From Xanthomonas sp. GPE 39 (GTDB lineage Bacteria > Pseudomonadota > Gammaproteobacteria > Xanthomonadales > Xanthomonadaceae), in the NCBI RefSeq assembly GCF_000963005.1, contig NZ_JZHZ01000007.1:1073360-1137359 (forward strand): DNA of 64,000 bases. Direction: 5' to 3'. Positions 20,596 to 31,211 of the stretch are shown piece by piece. Under the pieces are notes generated by a model. It searched no databases. It had not been told where the DNA came from and saw only the letters and a list, made by a program, of their open reading frames with translations. Position numbers and translations under genes: made by a program. Within the stretch, counting starts at the first letter, position 1. Each line of letters starts with the position of its first letter.

Positions 20596-22103
20596 GTAAG
20601 GAACTGTTGCTGGTAGTCGATGCGGTCGCCAACGAGAAGGGCGTGCCGCGCGAAGTGATCTTCGATGCGATCGAGGCTGCGCTGGCCTCTGCGGCGAAAA
20701 AACGCTACCCCGATCAGGACGTGCTGACGCGCGTCACCATCGATCACAAGGAAGGCAGTTACGAGACCTTCCGCCGCTGGGAAGTGGTCGCCGACGATGT
20801 GGTGATGGAATCGCCGGACCGGCAGATCCGTCTGATGGATGCAGTCGACGAAGCCGAAGGCGTGGACGTCGGTGACTACATCGAAGAGCAGATCGAAAAT
20901 CCCGATTTCGGTCGTATCGCCGCACAGGCCGCCAAGCAGGTGATCGTGCAGCGTGTGCGTGAGGCCGAACGCCAACAGGTGGTGGATGCCTGGAAAGATC
21001 GCGTCGGTGAACTGGTCACCGGTGTGGTCAAGCGCGCTGAGCGCGGCAACATCTACGTGGACCTGGGCGGCAATGCCGAGGCGTTCATCCCCAAGGACAA
21101 GGGCATTCCGCGCGACGTATTGCGCGCTGGCGACCGCGTGCGCGGCTACTTGGCCGAAGTGCGCTCGGAGCCGCGTGGCCCGCAGTTGTTCATCAGTCGC
21201 GCTGCACCGGAGTTCATGATCGAGCTGTTCAAGCTGGAAGTGCCGGAAGTGGGCCAGGGTCTGGTCGAGATCAAGGCTTGCGCGCGCGATCCGGGCGACC
21301 GCGCCAAGATCGCGGTGCTCGCGCACGACACCCGCACCGATCCGATCGGCGCTTGCATCGGCATGCGCGGTTCGCGCGTGCAGGCGGTCTCCAACGAGCT
21401 TAACGGCGAGCGCGTGGACATCGTGCTGTGGAACGACAACCCGGCCAACTTCGTCATCAATGCGATGGCGCCGGCCGAGGTGCAGTCGATCATCGTCGAT
21501 GAAGAAAAACACTCGATGGACCTGGCGGTGGCGGAAGATCGCCTGGCCCAGGCGATCGGCAAGGGCGGCCAGAATGTGCGTCTGGCCAGCCGCCTGACCG
21601 GCTGGCAGCTCAATGTGATGACTGCCGAGCAAGTCGCGGCCAAGTCCGAGGCCGAGCAGAGCGTCGCCCGCCAGTTGTTCATGGACAAACTGGAAGTGGA
21701 CGAGGAAATCGCCGCGATCCTGGTCGCCGAAGGCTTCAACTCGGTCGAGGAAATCGCCTACGTCCCGGTTGGCGAGCTGTTGGCGGTGGAAGGCTTCGAC
21801 GAGGACATCGTCGAGGAACTGCGTGCCCGTGCACGGGATGCGTTGCTCAACGAGGCGCTGGCCGCCGAAGAAAGCGACGACGGCGGCGTGCCGGCGGCGG
21901 ATCTGCTGTCGCTTGCGGGTATGGACGAAGCCACCGCGTATGCGCTGGCTGGCCATGGTGTGTGCACCAGCGAGGACCTGTCGGATTTGGCGGCCGACGA
22001 AATCCTCGAGTTCGGTATCGAGGACATGGATCACGAGCGCGCCGCTGCGCTGATCCTGGCCGCCCGTGCCGAGGAGATCGCCCGTTTGGAGCGCGGCGAA
22101 TGA
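20592..22103 (+). CDS. nusA: transcription termination/antitermination factor NusA
   Basis: Binds RNA polymerase and modulates pausing, termination and antitermination. The 503-residue length matches the E. coli type. Order seen: N-terminal polymerase-binding domain (1-about 130), S1 domain ([16 protein letters not shown] near 140), two KH domains ([35 protein letters not shown]), and two C-terminal acidic repeats (residues about 360-500). Confidence 0.98.
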   Translation: MSKELLLVVDAVANEKGVPREVIFDAIEAALASAAKKRYPDQDVLTRVTIDHKEGSYETFRRWEVVADDVVMESPDRQIRLMDAVDEAEGVDVGDYIEEQIENPDFGRIAAQAAKQVIVQRVREAERQQVVDAWKDRVGELVTGVVKRAERGNIYVDLGGNAEAFIPKDKGIPRDVLRAGDRVRGYLAEVRSEPRGPQLFISRAAPEFMIELFKLEVPEVGQGLVEIKACARDPGDRAKIAVLAHDTRTDPIGACIGMRGSRVQAVSNELNGERVDIVLWNDNPANFVINAMAPAEVQSIIVDEEKHSMDLAVAEDRLAQAIGKGGQNVRLASRLTGWQLNVMTAEQVAAKSEAEQSVARQLFMDKLEVDEEIAAILVAEGFNSVEEIAYVPVGELLAVEGFDEDIVEELRARARDALLNEALAAEESDDGGVPAADLLSLAGMDEATAYALAGHGVCTSEDLSDLAADEILEFGIEDMDHERAAALILAARAEEIARLERGE

Positions 22104-22198
22104 GTCCGCGATGACCACCGCCCTGACCCGATCAGGGCTTAGAATCCGCGCTACCTTCGCACGTGTCGAGGGGGCGCCAACCAGATCATAGGATCCGA

Positions 22199-24898
22199 AT
22201 GTCGCAGCAAACCACCATCCGCAAGTTGGCCGAACTGGTGAATACGCCGGTCGAAAAACTGCTGATTCAACTGGCCGAGGCCGGGATGAAGTTCAGCGGG
22301 CCCGACCAAGTCGTTACCAGTACCGAAAAGATGAAGCTGCTGGGCTTCCTGCGCCGTACCCACGGCAAGACCGACAAGCCGGTCGAGGAAGAGGCCCAGG
22401 CGGCGCCGAAGAAGATCACCCTGAACAGGCGCAAGCTGCAGGAAGTGACGGTCAGCGCCGGGCGCAGCAAGACCACGGTCAACGTCGAGGTCAGGCAGAA
22501 GCGCACCTACGTGAAGTCGGCCGAGGATCTGGCGGCTGATCGTGCGGGTGCTGCCGCGTCGGGCGGACGGGTGGACGACGAGCGCGCCGAGATCCTGCGC
22601 AAGCTGGAGGAATCCAAACAGCGCAACCTGGCCGAGCAGCAGCGTCTGGCCGAACAGGACCGTGCGCGTGCCGACGAACTGGAGCGCAAGCGCAAGGCCG
22701 AGCAGGACGTGCTGGATCGTGCCGAAGCCGAGCGCAAGGCCGCTCAAGCCGAGCAGGAGCCCGACATCCAGGAAGTGGCAGCGTCCACGCCTGCCGCGCC
22801 GAGCACGGTTGCCGCGCCGCGTGCGCCGCGTCCGGCCGCGCCGCCGCGTCCGGCGTCTGCGCCGCATCATCCGCCGAAGCCGGCTGCCCCGCGCGGTGAT
22901 GACCGTACCACCGGGCAAAAGCATAAGACCCGCGGTTCGCATGTGATGGTCGCAGGGGTCGAGGACGACGACAGCACCAGCCGTTTCGCTGGTCAGTTGC
23001 ACTTGTCTGCGGCTGATCGTGCGCGCCGCTCCAATGTCCGCAGCAAGCCGCGCGGTGGCAATGCCGGTGGACGCCGTCAGAGCGAACCGTCGCGTAGCGG
23101 CGGCGGCTCGCACGGCTTCGAGCGTCCGACCGCACCGGTCGTTCGCGAAGTGGCGATCGGTGACACCATCACCGTGGCCGATCTGGCGCAGAAGTTGGCG
23201 CTGAAGGGCGGCGACGTGGTCAAGGCGCTGTTCAAGATGGGCGTGATGGCCACCATCACCCAGACCATCGATCACGATACTGCTGCGCTGGTCACCGAAG
23301 AACTCGGTCACAAGCCGCTGCGTGCCGGCAGTGCCGATGCCGAGGACGCGCTGTTGGCGCACACCGAGGATGATCAGGGCGAAAAGCAGCCACGGCCGCC
23401 GGTGGTCACCATCATGGGCCACGTCGACCACGGCAAGACCTCGTTGCTGGACTACATTCGCCGCACCAAGGTCGCGACCGGCGAAGCGGGCGGTATTACG
23501 CAGCACATCGGTGCGTATCACGTCGAAACCGGCCGTGGCGTCATCAGCTTTCTGGATACCCCGGGCCACGCCGCGTTCACCTCGATGCGCGCGCGCGGTG
23601 CCAAGCTCACCGACATCGTGGTGCTGGTGGTGGCGGCCGACGACGGCGTGATGCCGCAGACGATCGAAGCGGTCAAGCACGCCAAAGCCGCGCGCGTGCC
23701 GCTGATCGTGGCGGTCAACAAGATCGATAAATCCGCGGCCGATCCGTTGCGGGTCAAGAACGAACTGTTGGCACAGGACGTGGTGGCCGAGGAGTTCGGT
23801 GGCGATACCCAGTTCGTCGAACTCTCGGCCAAGACCGGTCAAGGCATCGATACGCTGCTGGATGCGATTTCGTTGCAGGCCGAAGTGCTGGAATTGCGCG
23901 CGGTGGCCGAAGGTCGTGCCAGCGGTGTGGTGATCGAGTCCTCGCTGGACAAGGGGCGTGGCCCGGTGGCGACGGTGCTGGTGCAGCAGGGCGCGCTGAA
24001 GAAGGGCGATTACCTGGTGTGCGGCGTGCAATACGGTCGCGTGCGCGCATTGTTCGACGAAACCGGTCGGCAGCCGGCTGAAGCGGGTCCATCGATTCCG
24101 GTGCAGGTCCTTGGTCTGTCCGGCGTGCCGGATGCGGGCGACGATTTCGTGGTCGTCGACGACGAGCGTCTGGCCAAGGATGTGGCGCAGCAGCGCGAGA
24201 CCAAGCGCCGCGAATCGCGTCTGGTGTCCTCGGCGGGCAGCCGCATGGAAGACATCATGTCCCAGCTCGGCAAGGGCGAGGGCCAGTTGTCGTTGAATCT
24301 GGTGATCAAGGCCGACGTGCAGGGATCGGTGGAAGCGCTGAAACAGTCGCTGACCGCACTGTCCAACGAGCGTATCCGCATCAACGTGATCCACTCCGGC
24401 GTGGGCGGCATCACCGAGTCCGATGCGAATTCGGCGCTGGCTTCCAAGGCCACGGTGATCGGTTTCAACGTGCGCGCCGATGCGTCGGCGCGGCGCATCA
24501 TCGAGACCAACGGCATCGACCTGCGCTACTTCTCCATCATCTACGATGTGATCGACCAGGTGAAGCAGGTGGCCTCGGGTCTGCTGGGTGTGGAGATTCG
24601 CGAAGAAATCATCGGTATCGCGCAGGTGCGCGATGTGTTCCGCAGTTCCAAGTTCGGCGCGGTTGCCGGCTGCATGGTGGTGGAGGGCGTGGTCAAGCGC
24701 AACAAGCCGATCCGCGTGCTGCGCGACAACACCGTGGTGTTCGAGGGCGAACTGGAATCGTTGCGGCGCTTCAAGGAGAACGTCGAAGAGGTCCGCAACG
24801 GCACCGAGTGCGGTATCGGCGTGAAGGCTTACAACGACGTCAAGGCCGGCGACCAGATCGAGTGCTTCGAGCGCATCGAAGTGCAGCGCACGCTTTGA
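22199..24898 (+). CDS. infB: translation initiation factor IF-2
   Basis: GTPase that delivers initiator tRNA to the ribosome, 899 residues. N-terminal IF2_N domain ([20 protein letters not shown]), then a long charged and Ala/Pro-rich linker (about 110-300), a second IF2_N domain, and the G domain with [19 protein letters not shown] and NKID, followed by EF-Tu-like and C-terminal domains. ATG 22199 is chosen because it gives the conserved start; an in-frame start at 22163 lies in the non-coding leader. Confidence 0.98.
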   Translation: MSQQTTIRKLAELVNTPVEKLLIQLAEAGMKFSGPDQVVTSTEKMKLLGFLRRTHGKTDKPVEEEAQAAPKKITLNRRKLQEVTVSAGRSKTTVNVEVRQKRTYVKSAEDLAADRAGAAASGGRVDDERAEILRKLEESKQRNLAEQQRLAEQDRARADELERKRKAEQDVLDRAEAERKAAQAEQEPDIQEVAASTPAAPSTVAAPRAPRPAAPPRPASAPHHPPKPAAPRGDDRTTGQKHKTRGSHVMVAGVEDDDSTSRFAGQLHLSAADRARRSNVRSKPRGGNAGGRRQSEPSRSGGGSHGFERPTAPVVREVAIGDTITVADLAQKLALKGGDVVKALFKMGVMATITQTIDHDTAALVTEELGHKPLRAGSADAEDALLAHTEDDQGEKQPRPPVVTIMGHVDHGKTSLLDYIRRTKVATGEAGGITQHIGAYHVETGRGVISFLDTPGHAAFTSMRARGAKLTDIVVLVVAADDGVMPQTIEAVKHAKAARVPLIVAVNKIDKSAADPLRVKNELLAQDVVAEEFGGDTQFVELSAKTGQGIDTLLDAISLQAEVLELRAVAEGRASGVVIESSLDKGRGPVATVLVQQGALKKGDYLVCGVQYGRVRALFDETGRQPAEAGPSIPVQVLGLSGVPDAGDDFVVVDDERLAKDVAQQRETKRRESRLVSSAGSRMEDIMSQLGKGEGQLSLNLVIKADVQGSVEALKQSLTALSNERIRINVIHSGVGGITESDANSALASKATVIGFNVRADASARRIIETNGIDLRYFSIIYDVIDQVKQVASGLLGVEIREEIIGIAQVRDVFRSSKFGAVAGCMVVEGVVKRNKPIRVLRDNTVVFEGELESLRRFKENVEEVRNGTECGIGVKAYNDVKAGDQIECFERIEVQRTL

Positions 24899-24901
24899 AA
24901 G

Positions 24902-25015
24902 CCTGGGCCCGGGATCCGGGGCCCGGTGCCCGGAAAAAGCAAGAGTCAGGTGCAACGGCTTTTGCTTTTCCGGGTTCCCGATTCCGGGTCACGGGTTCCG
25001 AATAACGAGATTCCG
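24902..25015. repeat. GGGTTCCCG-type repeat block with a hairpin, copy 2
   Basis: The infB-rbfA gap holds degenerate GGGATCCGGGGCCCGG and CGGGTTCCCGATTCCGGG runs flanking an inverted repeat: CCGGAAAAAGCAA (24930-24942) against TTTGCTTTTCCGG (24961-24973). The flanking runs match copies at 7599-7628 and 25545-25577. The hairpin could slow transcription or stabilise mRNA between infB and rbfA; this is inference. Confidence 0.65.
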
Positions 25016-25020
25016 GATCC

Positions 25021-25431
25021 ATGCCCACCAAATCCTTCCGCCGCACCGATCGCGTTGCCGCGCAGATCCGCCGCGATCTCGGCACGATCGTGCATGCCGC
25101 CGTGCGCGATCATGGCCTGCCGTCGGTCAGTGTCTCCGACGTTGAAGTCACCCGTGACATGGCCCATGCCAAGGTATTCGTCACCGCGCTGATGCCCGAG
25201 CGCTCGGGCGAGGCGGTCAAGGGGCTGAAAGAACTCGCCCCGCAACTGCGTACCGAGTTGGCGCGGGCGATGAAGCTGCGTCACGTCCCCGAACTGCATT
25301 TTCATTACGACGATTCGGTCGATCGCGGCGAGCGTATCGACAACTTGCTGCGCGATATGCCCGAGCTGCAGTCCGGCGTCGAGGCCGACGGTAGTGACGC
25401 CACCGACACGTCGGATTCTCCCAAGCGCTGA
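25021..25431 (+). CDS. rbfA: 30S ribosome-binding factor RbfA
   Basis: Cold-shock and 16S maturation factor, 136 residues. The KH-like fold is recognised from RTDRVAAQIRRDLGTIV, VSDVEVTRDMAHAKVFV and LHFHYDDSVDRGERIDNLL. It follows infB in the conserved operon order, separated by a 122-base gap holding a repeat. Confidence 0.96.
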   Translation: MPTKSFRRTDRVAAQIRRDLGTIVHAAVRDHGLPSVSVSDVEVTRDMAHAKVFVTALMPERSGEAVKGLKELAPQLRTELARAMKLRHVPELHFHYDDSVDRGERIDNLLRDMPELQSGVEADGSDATDTSDSPKR

Positions 25432-25544
25432 GGCGTCGCCGCGAATGCAGCATGCGGCGCAGTTCAGCAGATTGTCCTGCTGTGCTGATGGATGCACCTG
25501 CCGCATCGTGGCCAGTCGCGCCCATCCGCTGCTCTAGTTTCCGC

Positions 25545-25577
25545 TTTCCCGGGTCACCGGCCCCGAGTCCCGAGTTC
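25545..25577. repeat. GGGTCACCGGCCCCGAGTCCCG-type repeat, copy 3
   Basis: Degenerate run of the same family as 7599-7628, in the rbfA-truB gap about 8 bases before the truB start. It shares the gagtcccgagttccg ending with the other copies. Confidence 0.55.
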
Positions 25578-25584
25578 CGTCATC

Positions 25585-26511
25585 ATGCCTCTCATCGGTC
25601 CCCGCTTGCCGCGCATTGCTTTCCGCCGTCTTGATGGCATCGTGCTGCTGGATAAGCCTGCCGGTATGAGTTCCAACGCTGCGCTGCAGGCGGCGCGACG
25701 CCTGTTGCGCGCGGAGAAAGGTGGCCACACCGGCAGTCTGGATCCGCTCGCCACCGGCCTGCTGCCTCTGTGCTTCGGCGAGGCGACCAAGCTGGCCGGG
25801 TTGTTGCTCGGCTCGGCTAAGGCGTATGAGGCCGAGATCGTGCTCGGGGTGACAACCGATAGCGACGATGCCGACGGTGCGGTGTTGCGCACCCGTCCGC
25901 TGCCGCCGCTCGACGCGGCCACGCTGCAGGCAGCGCTGGCACCGCTGCGCGGACGTATCCGGCAGCGGGCACCGATCTATTCGGCGCTCAAGCAGGGCGG
26001 CGAGCCGCTGTACATGAAGGCGCGTCGCGGCGAAACCATCGAGGCGCCTGAGCGCGAGGTCGAGGTGCAGGCGATTGAGGTGCTCGCGCATGTCGGTGAG
26101 CGCCTGCGCCTGCACGTGGTCTGCGGCTCCGGTACCTACATCCGTAGTCTGGCCCGCGATCTGGGCGAGACGTTAGGCTGCGGTGCGCACATCGCTGCGC
26201 TGCGACGGTTATGGGTGGAACCGTTCCGCACGCCGCAGATGGTCACTCTGGAGCAGTTGCAGCAGCTTGCCGTGCACGATCCTGCCGGTTTGGACGCGTT
26301 GCTGTTGCCGTTGGCGGCTGGTCTGGCGGATTTTCCGCTGTTACGGCTGGAGGGCGCTGCGGCGCAGCGCTTCCGTATGGGGCAACGCCTGCGCGATGCG
26401 TCGTGGACGCCCGGCCTGGCGGCGGTGTTCGATGCCGAGGGCGAACCGCTAGGATTGGGCCAGGTCGATGCCGGTGGGCTGTTGGCGCCGCAGCGAATGT
26501 TCAATCTGTGA
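25585..26511 (+). CDS. truB: tRNA pseudouridine-55 synthase TruB
   Basis: Makes pseudouridine at position 55 in the T loop of tRNAs. The 308-residue protein has [14 protein letters not shown], the catalytic Asp in [16 protein letters not shown], and [16 protein letters not shown] 25585 gives [18 protein letters not shown] before the conserved core; an in-frame start at 25492 would read through the repeat region. Part of the nusA-infB-rbfA-truB-rpsO-pnp order. Confidence 0.96.
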   Translation: MPLIGPRLPRIAFRRLDGIVLLDKPAGMSSNAALQAARRLLRAEKGGHTGSLDPLATGLLPLCFGEATKLAGLLLGSAKAYEAEIVLGVTTDSDDADGAVLRTRPLPPLDAATLQAALAPLRGRIRQRAPIYSALKQGGEPLYMKARRGETIEAPEREVEVQAIEVLAHVGERLRLHVVCGSGTYIRSLARDLGETLGCGAHIAALRRLWVEPFRTPQMVTLEQLQQLAVHDPAGLDALLLPLAAGLADFPLLRLEGAAAQRFRMGQRLRDASWTPGLAAVFDAEGEPLGLGQVDAGGLLAPQRMFNL

Positions 26512-26703
26512 TTCAATCCGATACGTCACCGGGCGGGTCGTCATGACGCTGTCTTAACGTCTTGTTCGGCAAGGCCGGTGCCGGTACAATTCCGCAGCCT
26601 TTCAGGCACTACGCGCTTCGGCGCAATCCTTCGCAATCGGCGAGCCAGGTGGTGCGTCCTCCGCACGTTCCTGCCGGCCCCGCATCTCAAGAGAAAACGC
26701 ATC

Positions 26704-26964
26704 ATGTCCATCGACACCCAGAAAGTCATCGAAGAAAACAAGCGCGGCGCCGCCGATACCGGTTCGCCTGAAGTCCAGGTCGCGCTGTTGACCGCGCGCA
26801 TCGAGCTGCTCACCGGCCACTTCAAGACCCACAAGAAAGACCACCACAGCCGTCGTGGCCTACTGCAGATGGTCAACCGCCGCCGCAGCCTGCTCGACTA
26901 TCTCAAGAAGAAGGACGGCGAGCGTTACAAGGCGCTGATCGAGAAGCTCGGCCTGCGCCGCTGA
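26704..26964 (+). CDS. rpsO: 30S ribosomal protein S15
   Basis: Primary 16S rRNA-binding protein, 86 residues plus start. [16 protein letters not shown] and [18 protein letters not shown] are diagnostic. ATG 26704 gives the family start MSIDTQKV; the in-frame upstream start at 26578 is in the 192-base leader. A strong terminator follows. Confidence 0.98.
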   Translation: MSIDTQKVIEENKRGAADTGSPEVQVALLTARIELLTGHFKTHKKDHHSRRGLLQMVNRRRSLLDYLKKKDGERYKALIEKLGLRR

Positions 26965-26978
26965 GTCAACCCAACCCA

Positions 26979-27011
26979 CCGCGGCGCAGCGATGCGCCGC
27001 GGTTTTGTTTT
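26979..27011 (+). terminator. rpsO terminator
   Basis: Perfect 10-bp stem CCGCGGCGCA (26979-26988) and TGCGCCGCGG (26993-27002) around GCGA, followed by TTTTGTTTT. It lies 15 bases after rpsO and would separate rpsO from pnp, as in E. coli where partial read-through occurs. Confidence 0.9.
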
Positions 27012-27041
27012 AGGTAACACTGTTTTGTTTTAAGTAGCACT
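27002..27041 (+). repeat. 20-bp tandem duplication after the rpsO terminator
   Basis: Two adjacent 20-base units, GTTTTGTTTTAGGTAACACT and GTTTTGTTTTAAGTAGCACT, identical at 18 of 20 positions. The first unit contains the T-run of the terminator, so the terminator tail is effectively doubled. Confidence 0.85.
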
Positions 27042-27151
27042 GTGGTCCGGGGAATGCTCCGCGCCACCGGCCGGATCCCCCAGGCCACCACCCGCCAGCG
27101 GCATGGGCCGTTTGCGGTCCATTTGTAGAAAGTATCTTCCAAGGAAACCCC

Positions 27152-29260
27152 GTGGCAAAAATCACCAAAACCTTCCAGTACGGCAAGCACACCGTCACCC
27201 TCGAAACCGGCGAGATCGCCCGCCAGGCCGGCGGCGCCGTCATCGTCAAGATGGACGACACCGTACTGCTGGTCACTGCCGTCGCCGCCAAGAGTGCGCG
27301 CGAAGGGCAGGACTTCTTCCCGCTGACGGTCGATTATCAGGAGAAGTTCTACGCAGGCGGTCGCATTCCCGGCGGCTTCTTCAAGCGCGAAGGCCGTGCG
27401 ACCGAGAAGGAGACGCTGATTTCGCGTCTGATCGACCGTCCGATCCGGCCGTTGTTCCCGGAAGACTACAAGAACGAAGTGCAGATCATCGCCACGGTGA
27501 TGTCGATGAACCCCGATATCGACGGCGATATCGCTGCGTTGATCGGCGCGTCGGCGGCGTTGTCGCTCGCGGGTACTCCGTTTAATGGACCGATCGGCGC
27601 CGCCAAGGTCGGCTACAAGAATGGCGAATACATTCTCAATCCCACCGTGACGGATCTGAAGGACTCACAGCTCGAACTGGTCGTGGCCGGTACCGCGAAC
27701 GCGGTGTTGATGGTCGAATCCGAAGCCGCGCTGTTGTCGGAAGAGGTTATGCTGGGTGCGGTCACCTTCGGCCATCGCGAGATGCAGAAGGTCATCAACG
27801 CGATCAACGAACTGACTGTCGAAGCCGGCACCAAGCCGTCCGATTGGGTTGCTCCGGCCAAGAACGCGGCCATGATCGCCGCGTTGAAGGAAGCCGTCGG
27901 CGGCCAACTGGCTGCGGCGTTCCAGGTGCGCGACAAGCTGCAGCGTCGCGATGCCATTGCTGCGATCAAGAAGGACGTGCTGGCGCAGTTGGCGCCGCGC
28001 GCTACGGAAGAGAACTGGGTCGCGGCCGACCTGGCCAAGGAATTCGGCGAGCTGGAATACCAGACCATGCGCGGTTCGGTGCTCAGCACCAAGGTGCGTA
28101 TCGATGGCCGCGCGCTGGACACTGTGCGTCCGATCAGCGTGAAAGCCGGCGTGCTGCCGCGCACCCATGGATCGGCGCTGTTCACGCGCGGTGAGACGCA
28201 GGCGATCGTGGTGACCACGTTGGGTACCGCCCGCGATGGTCAGGTGATCGACGCGGTTTCCGGCGAATACAAAGAAAACTTCCTGTTCCATTACAACTTC
28301 CCTCCGTACTCGGTGGGCGAGTGTGGTCGCTTCGGTGCGCCCAAGCGTCGCGAAATCGGCCATGGCCGCCTCGCCAAGCGCGGCGTGCTGGCGGTGATGC
28401 CGACCATGGAGGAGTTTCCGTACACCATTCGCGTGGTCTCGGAAATTACCGAATCCAACGGTTCTTCGTCGATGGCCTCGGTGTGCGGCAGCTCGCTGGC
28501 ACTGATGGACGCCGGTGTGCCGGTGAAGGCGCCAGTGGCCGGTATCGCCATGGGCCTGGTCAAGGAGGGCAACGACTTCGTGGTGCTGTCGGACATCCTG
28601 GGCGATGAAGATCACCTGGGCGACATGGACTTCAAGGTCGCCGGTACCGCCGAAGGCGTGTCCGCATTGCAGATGGACATCAAGATCGAAGGCATCACCG
28701 AGGAGATCATGAAGCAGGCCCTGGCGCAGGCCAAGGCCGGCCGTCTGCATATTCTCGGCGAAATGGCCAGTGCGCTGACCAGCCCGCGTGCGGAACTGAG
28801 CGACTACGCGCCGCGCCTGCTGACGATCAAGATCCATCCGGACAAGATCCGCGAAGTGATCGGCAAGGGTGGTTCGACCATTCAGGCGATCACCAAGGAA
28901 ACCGGCACCCAGATCGACATCCAGGACGACGGCACCATCGTCATCGCCTCGGTCAACGCCATCGCCGCGCAGGCCGCCAAGGCGCGCATCGAGCAGATCA
29001 CCTCGGACGTGGAGCCGGGCCGGATCTATGAAGGCAAGGTCGCCAAGATCATGGACTTCGGCGCATTCGTCACCATCCTGCCCGGCAAGGATGGCCTGGT
29101 GCACGTCTCGCAGATCTCCAGCGAGCGCGTGGAAAAGGTCGGCGACAAGCTGAAGGAAGGCGACGTGGTCAAGGTCAAGGTGCTGGAAGTCGACAAGCAG
29201 GGCCGTATTCGCCTGTCGATGAAGGCGGTTGAGGAAGGCGAGGGAGTGGCGGCCGAGTAA
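27152..29260 (+). CDS. pnp: polyribonucleotide nucleotidyltransferase (PNPase)
   Basis: 3'-5' phosphorolytic exoribonuclease of the RNA degradosome, 702 residues, normal length. Two RNase PH domains are seen ([14 protein letters not shown] in the first; [20 protein letters not shown] and [19 protein letters not shown] in the second), then a KH domain ([15 protein letters not shown]) and an S1 domain ([15 protein letters not shown]). The start is GTG at 27152. pnp promoters in related species are often autoregulated through a leader hairpin; I did not identify one. Confidence 0.98.
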   Translation: MAKITKTFQYGKHTVTLETGEIARQAGGAVIVKMDDTVLLVTAVAAKSAREGQDFFPLTVDYQEKFYAGGRIPGGFFKREGRATEKETLISRLIDRPIRPLFPEDYKNEVQIIATVMSMNPDIDGDIAALIGASAALSLAGTPFNGPIGAAKVGYKNGEYILNPTVTDLKDSQLELVVAGTANAVLMVESEAALLSEEVMLGAVTFGHREMQKVINAINELTVEAGTKPSDWVAPAKNAAMIAALKEAVGGQLAAAFQVRDKLQRRDAIAAIKKDVLAQLAPRATEENWVAADLAKEFGELEYQTMRGSVLSTKVRIDGRALDTVRPISVKAGVLPRTHGSALFTRGETQAIVVTTLGTARDGQVIDAVSGEYKENFLFHYNFPPYSVGECGRFGAPKRREIGHGRLAKRGVLAVMPTMEEFPYTIRVVSEITESNGSSSMASVCGSSLALMDAGVPVKAPVAGIAMGLVKEGNDFVVLSDILGDEDHLGDMDFKVAGTAEGVSALQMDIKIEGITEEIMKQALAQAKAGRLHILGEMASALTSPRAELSDYAPRLLTIKIHPDKIREVIGKGGSTIQAITKETGTQIDIQDDGTIVIASVNAIAAQAAKARIEQITSDVEPGRIYEGKVAKIMDFGAFVTILPGKDGLVHVSQISSERVEKVGDKLKEGDVVKVKVLEVDKQGRIRLSMKAVEEGEGVAAE

Positions 29261-29289
29261 GTCGCCGGTCTCCATCGTGCTTTCAAGAA

Positions 29290-29314
29290 AAAGCGGGCTT
29301 CGGCCCGCTTTTTT
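29290..29314 (+). terminator. terminator after pnp
   Basis: Stem AAAGCGGGC (29290-29298), loop TTCG, GCCCGCTTT (29303-29311), followed by TTT. It lies 29 bases after the pnp stop and closes the rimP-pnp cluster. Confidence 0.92.
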
Positions 29315-29439
29315 CATGCCCCGCGTTTGCTGCGGCGCGCGCGTTCGTCGTGAAGTAGGGACTGTCCATTGCGATGACGTTGCGCTCGCGCATCGCCGCA
29401 GCGGCGTGCGTATCGCCCAGCGGCTTTAGCTGCTTATTC

Positions 29440-30786
29440 TCAGTGCACCTCATCGTCGATCGTTGGATAGCGCGCCAGATGCGCTGACAGCGGCCCTGGA
29501 TGTGCCAGGTGGTAACCCTGTCCGTAGCGTGCGCCTAGCGCTTGTAGCGTGACCAATTCGCTTTCGGTCTCGATGCCCTCGATGACGACGTCGGCGTCGG
29601 TTTCGGTGGCGAAGGAGAGGATCGCCAGTGCGAGCCGTTGACGTCGGGGCTCGGCATCGATGCCACGGATCAGGGTCAGGTCCAGCTTGATGATGTCCGG
29701 AGCAAGATGCAGTAGATGGCGCAGACTGGCGAAGCCGGTGCCGGCATCGTCCAGCGCAATACGTAGGCCCTGGCGTTGCAGTGTGTCGATGTGCTCGGAC
29801 AGGCGCGGATAATCCGGCGCTTGTAGTTGTTCGGTGATCTCCAGGACGAGTCGCGATAGATCGTAACCATGCAATACCTCCTGCAGTTGCGGATGCAGCA
29901 GTGTTTGCGTGGAGACGTTGATCGCCAGGTACAGTGGTGCCGGTAGCTGTACGAGCAACTCCAGCGCCTGCCTTGCCGCAGTCAACTCCAGTTCCAGCGC
30001 CAGCCCGACCCGAGTGGCGTCGTCGAACCATCGCAGCGGTGGCATAGCGAGATTGGAGGGGAACCGCGATAGTGCCTCCACTCCGACGATGCGTTGCGAG
30101 GGGAGCGCCAAGATCGGTTGGGTCACGATCTGCAGACGTGTGTTGGCGACCGTCTCGCGAATACGCGTGGCGATTGCCGCTTTTTCGCGGAACGCGTGTT
30201 TCTCGCTATTCTGACGGCGCGCGATATCGGTCTGCAGTGCCGCGCGATCCATCGCCAGCGCCAGCGTCGCGCCGACTAGCGTCGCCAGCATCTCCAGTGT
30301 GCGTACATCTTGTGCGGTATAGGCGAAACGGTAAGGCGACATCACCTTGAGCACGCCGATGCCGCGTTCGCTGTAGCGCAGTGGAACCACCAGCATCGAC
30401 CGCAGTCCGATCTTGCGGCAAGCGCCGCGATCCACGCGCGGATCGGTTTCCGAATCATCGCATTGCAGTACCTGGCCAGTGCGCATGCACAGGCCGGACA
30501 AGCTGGCGTTGCTTGACAGGCGCAGGCCTAGATGCTGCTCGGCGATGCCGCTGGCCGACCAGTACAGCATGTCGCCGCTGTCGCACATTTCCACCACCGC
30601 GCCGGTGGAACGGGTCAACTCCTGCGCGCGTCGTGCCACCACATCGACGACGTGCAGCGGATCTGCGCCAGCGGCGGCGATCTCACCCTGCGCCAAAATA
30701 ATGCGCGACAGCAACACCGCGTCGTCGTTCGCCGCGATGGTGGTAATGCGCTGGACTTCGTCCTGAGTGTCGGGTGCCTGTGACAT
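29440..30786 (-). CDS. GAF-EAL cyclic-di-GMP phosphodiesterase
   Basis: 448 residues. A GAF domain covers about 40-185 (with LRSMLVVPLRYSERGIGVLKV near 128-148) and an EAL domain about 215-435. EAL signature VEALSRF, then INVSTQTL, LEITEQ, DDAGTGFASLRHL, IKLDLTLI, IEGIET and GQGYHL keep the residues for metal and substrate binding, so c-di-GMP hydrolysis to pGpG is likely. No GGDEF domain and no membrane segment: a cytosolic, ligand-gated enzyme is expected. The GAF ligand is unknown. It is transcribed against pnp. Confidence 0.92.
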   Translation of the reverse strand: MSQAPDTQDEVQRITTIAANDDAVLLSRIILAQGEIAAAGADPLHVVDVVARRAQELTRSTGAVVEMCDSGDMLYWSASGIAEQHLGLRLSSNASLSGLCMRTGQVLQCDDSETDPRVDRGACRKIGLRSMLVVPLRYSERGIGVLKVMSPYRFAYTAQDVRTLEMLATLVGATLALAMDRAALQTDIARRQNSEKHAFREKAAIATRIRETVANTRLQIVTQPILALPSQRIVGVEALSRFPSNLAMPPLRWFDDATRVGLALELELTAARQALELLVQLPAPLYLAINVSTQTLLHPQLQEVLHGYDLSRLVLEITEQLQAPDYPRLSEHIDTLQRQGLRIALDDAGTGFASLRHLLHLAPDIIKLDLTLIRGIDAEPRRQRLALAILSFATETDADVVIEGIETESELVTLQALGARYGQGYHLAHPGPLSAHLARYPTIDDEVH

Positions 30787-30887
30787 GTTGGCATCACGTG
30801 GGAATGCGTTGGAGTACAGCGATGCCTCGTTGCATGTTTGGTGTCGCAGCGTGTGGAATGGGGGCCATCACGCTGCGAGCTGGCTAC

Positions 30888-31211
30888 TCAGCCGTGGCTG
30901 CTGCTGCCCTTGCGCGGCTTGCCATACAGGCTGCGCAGTTCGTCCTTGGCTTGTTCCAGAATTTTGCGGCGATGCGCCGACAACTGACTGCCAGTGCGAT
31001 TGATGTAGAAGGTGAGCATCGACATCGCCGATCGATAGGGGCCGGTGCGACGCCGTGCATTCTGATCGGCGGATTGTTTGAGTGATTGCGCGATCGAGAG
31101 TGGATCGTCGCGCTCGAACACGCTGGGTGCGACACCGAGTGATCGGTGCGAGTCGTTGGAGAGAGTCTGGCTCATATGGGGGTTGGACACATTGGAACTG
31201 CTATGTGCCAT
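30888..31211 (-). CDS. DUF3175-like small basic protein
   Basis: 107 residues, polar N-terminal half and a conserved-looking C-terminal block: DPLSIAQSLKQSAD, then GPYRSAMSMLTFYINRTG and RRKILEQAKDELRSLYGK. I recognise this block as the small DUF3175 type seen in proteobacteria, function unknown. ATG 31211 is chosen since the upstream frame (to 31559) is low-complexity and looks non-coding. It lies upstream of the GAF-EAL gene on the same strand, about 100 bases away. Confidence 0.7.
   Translation of the reverse strand: MAHSSSNVSNPHMSQTLSNDSHRSLGVAPSVFERDDPLSIAQSLKQSADQNARRRTGPYRSAMSMLTFYINRTGSQLSAHRRKILEQAKDELRSLYGKPRKGSSSHG

Noticed and set aside
22151..24955. 934-residue open frame opposite infB
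   Set aside because: infB is unmistakable on the plus strand; the reverse frame is rich in Asp, Gln, Arg and His runs without any family motif.
27665..29317. 550-residue open frame opposite pnp
   Set aside because: Antisense shadow of a conserved gene; no motif or ribosome site.
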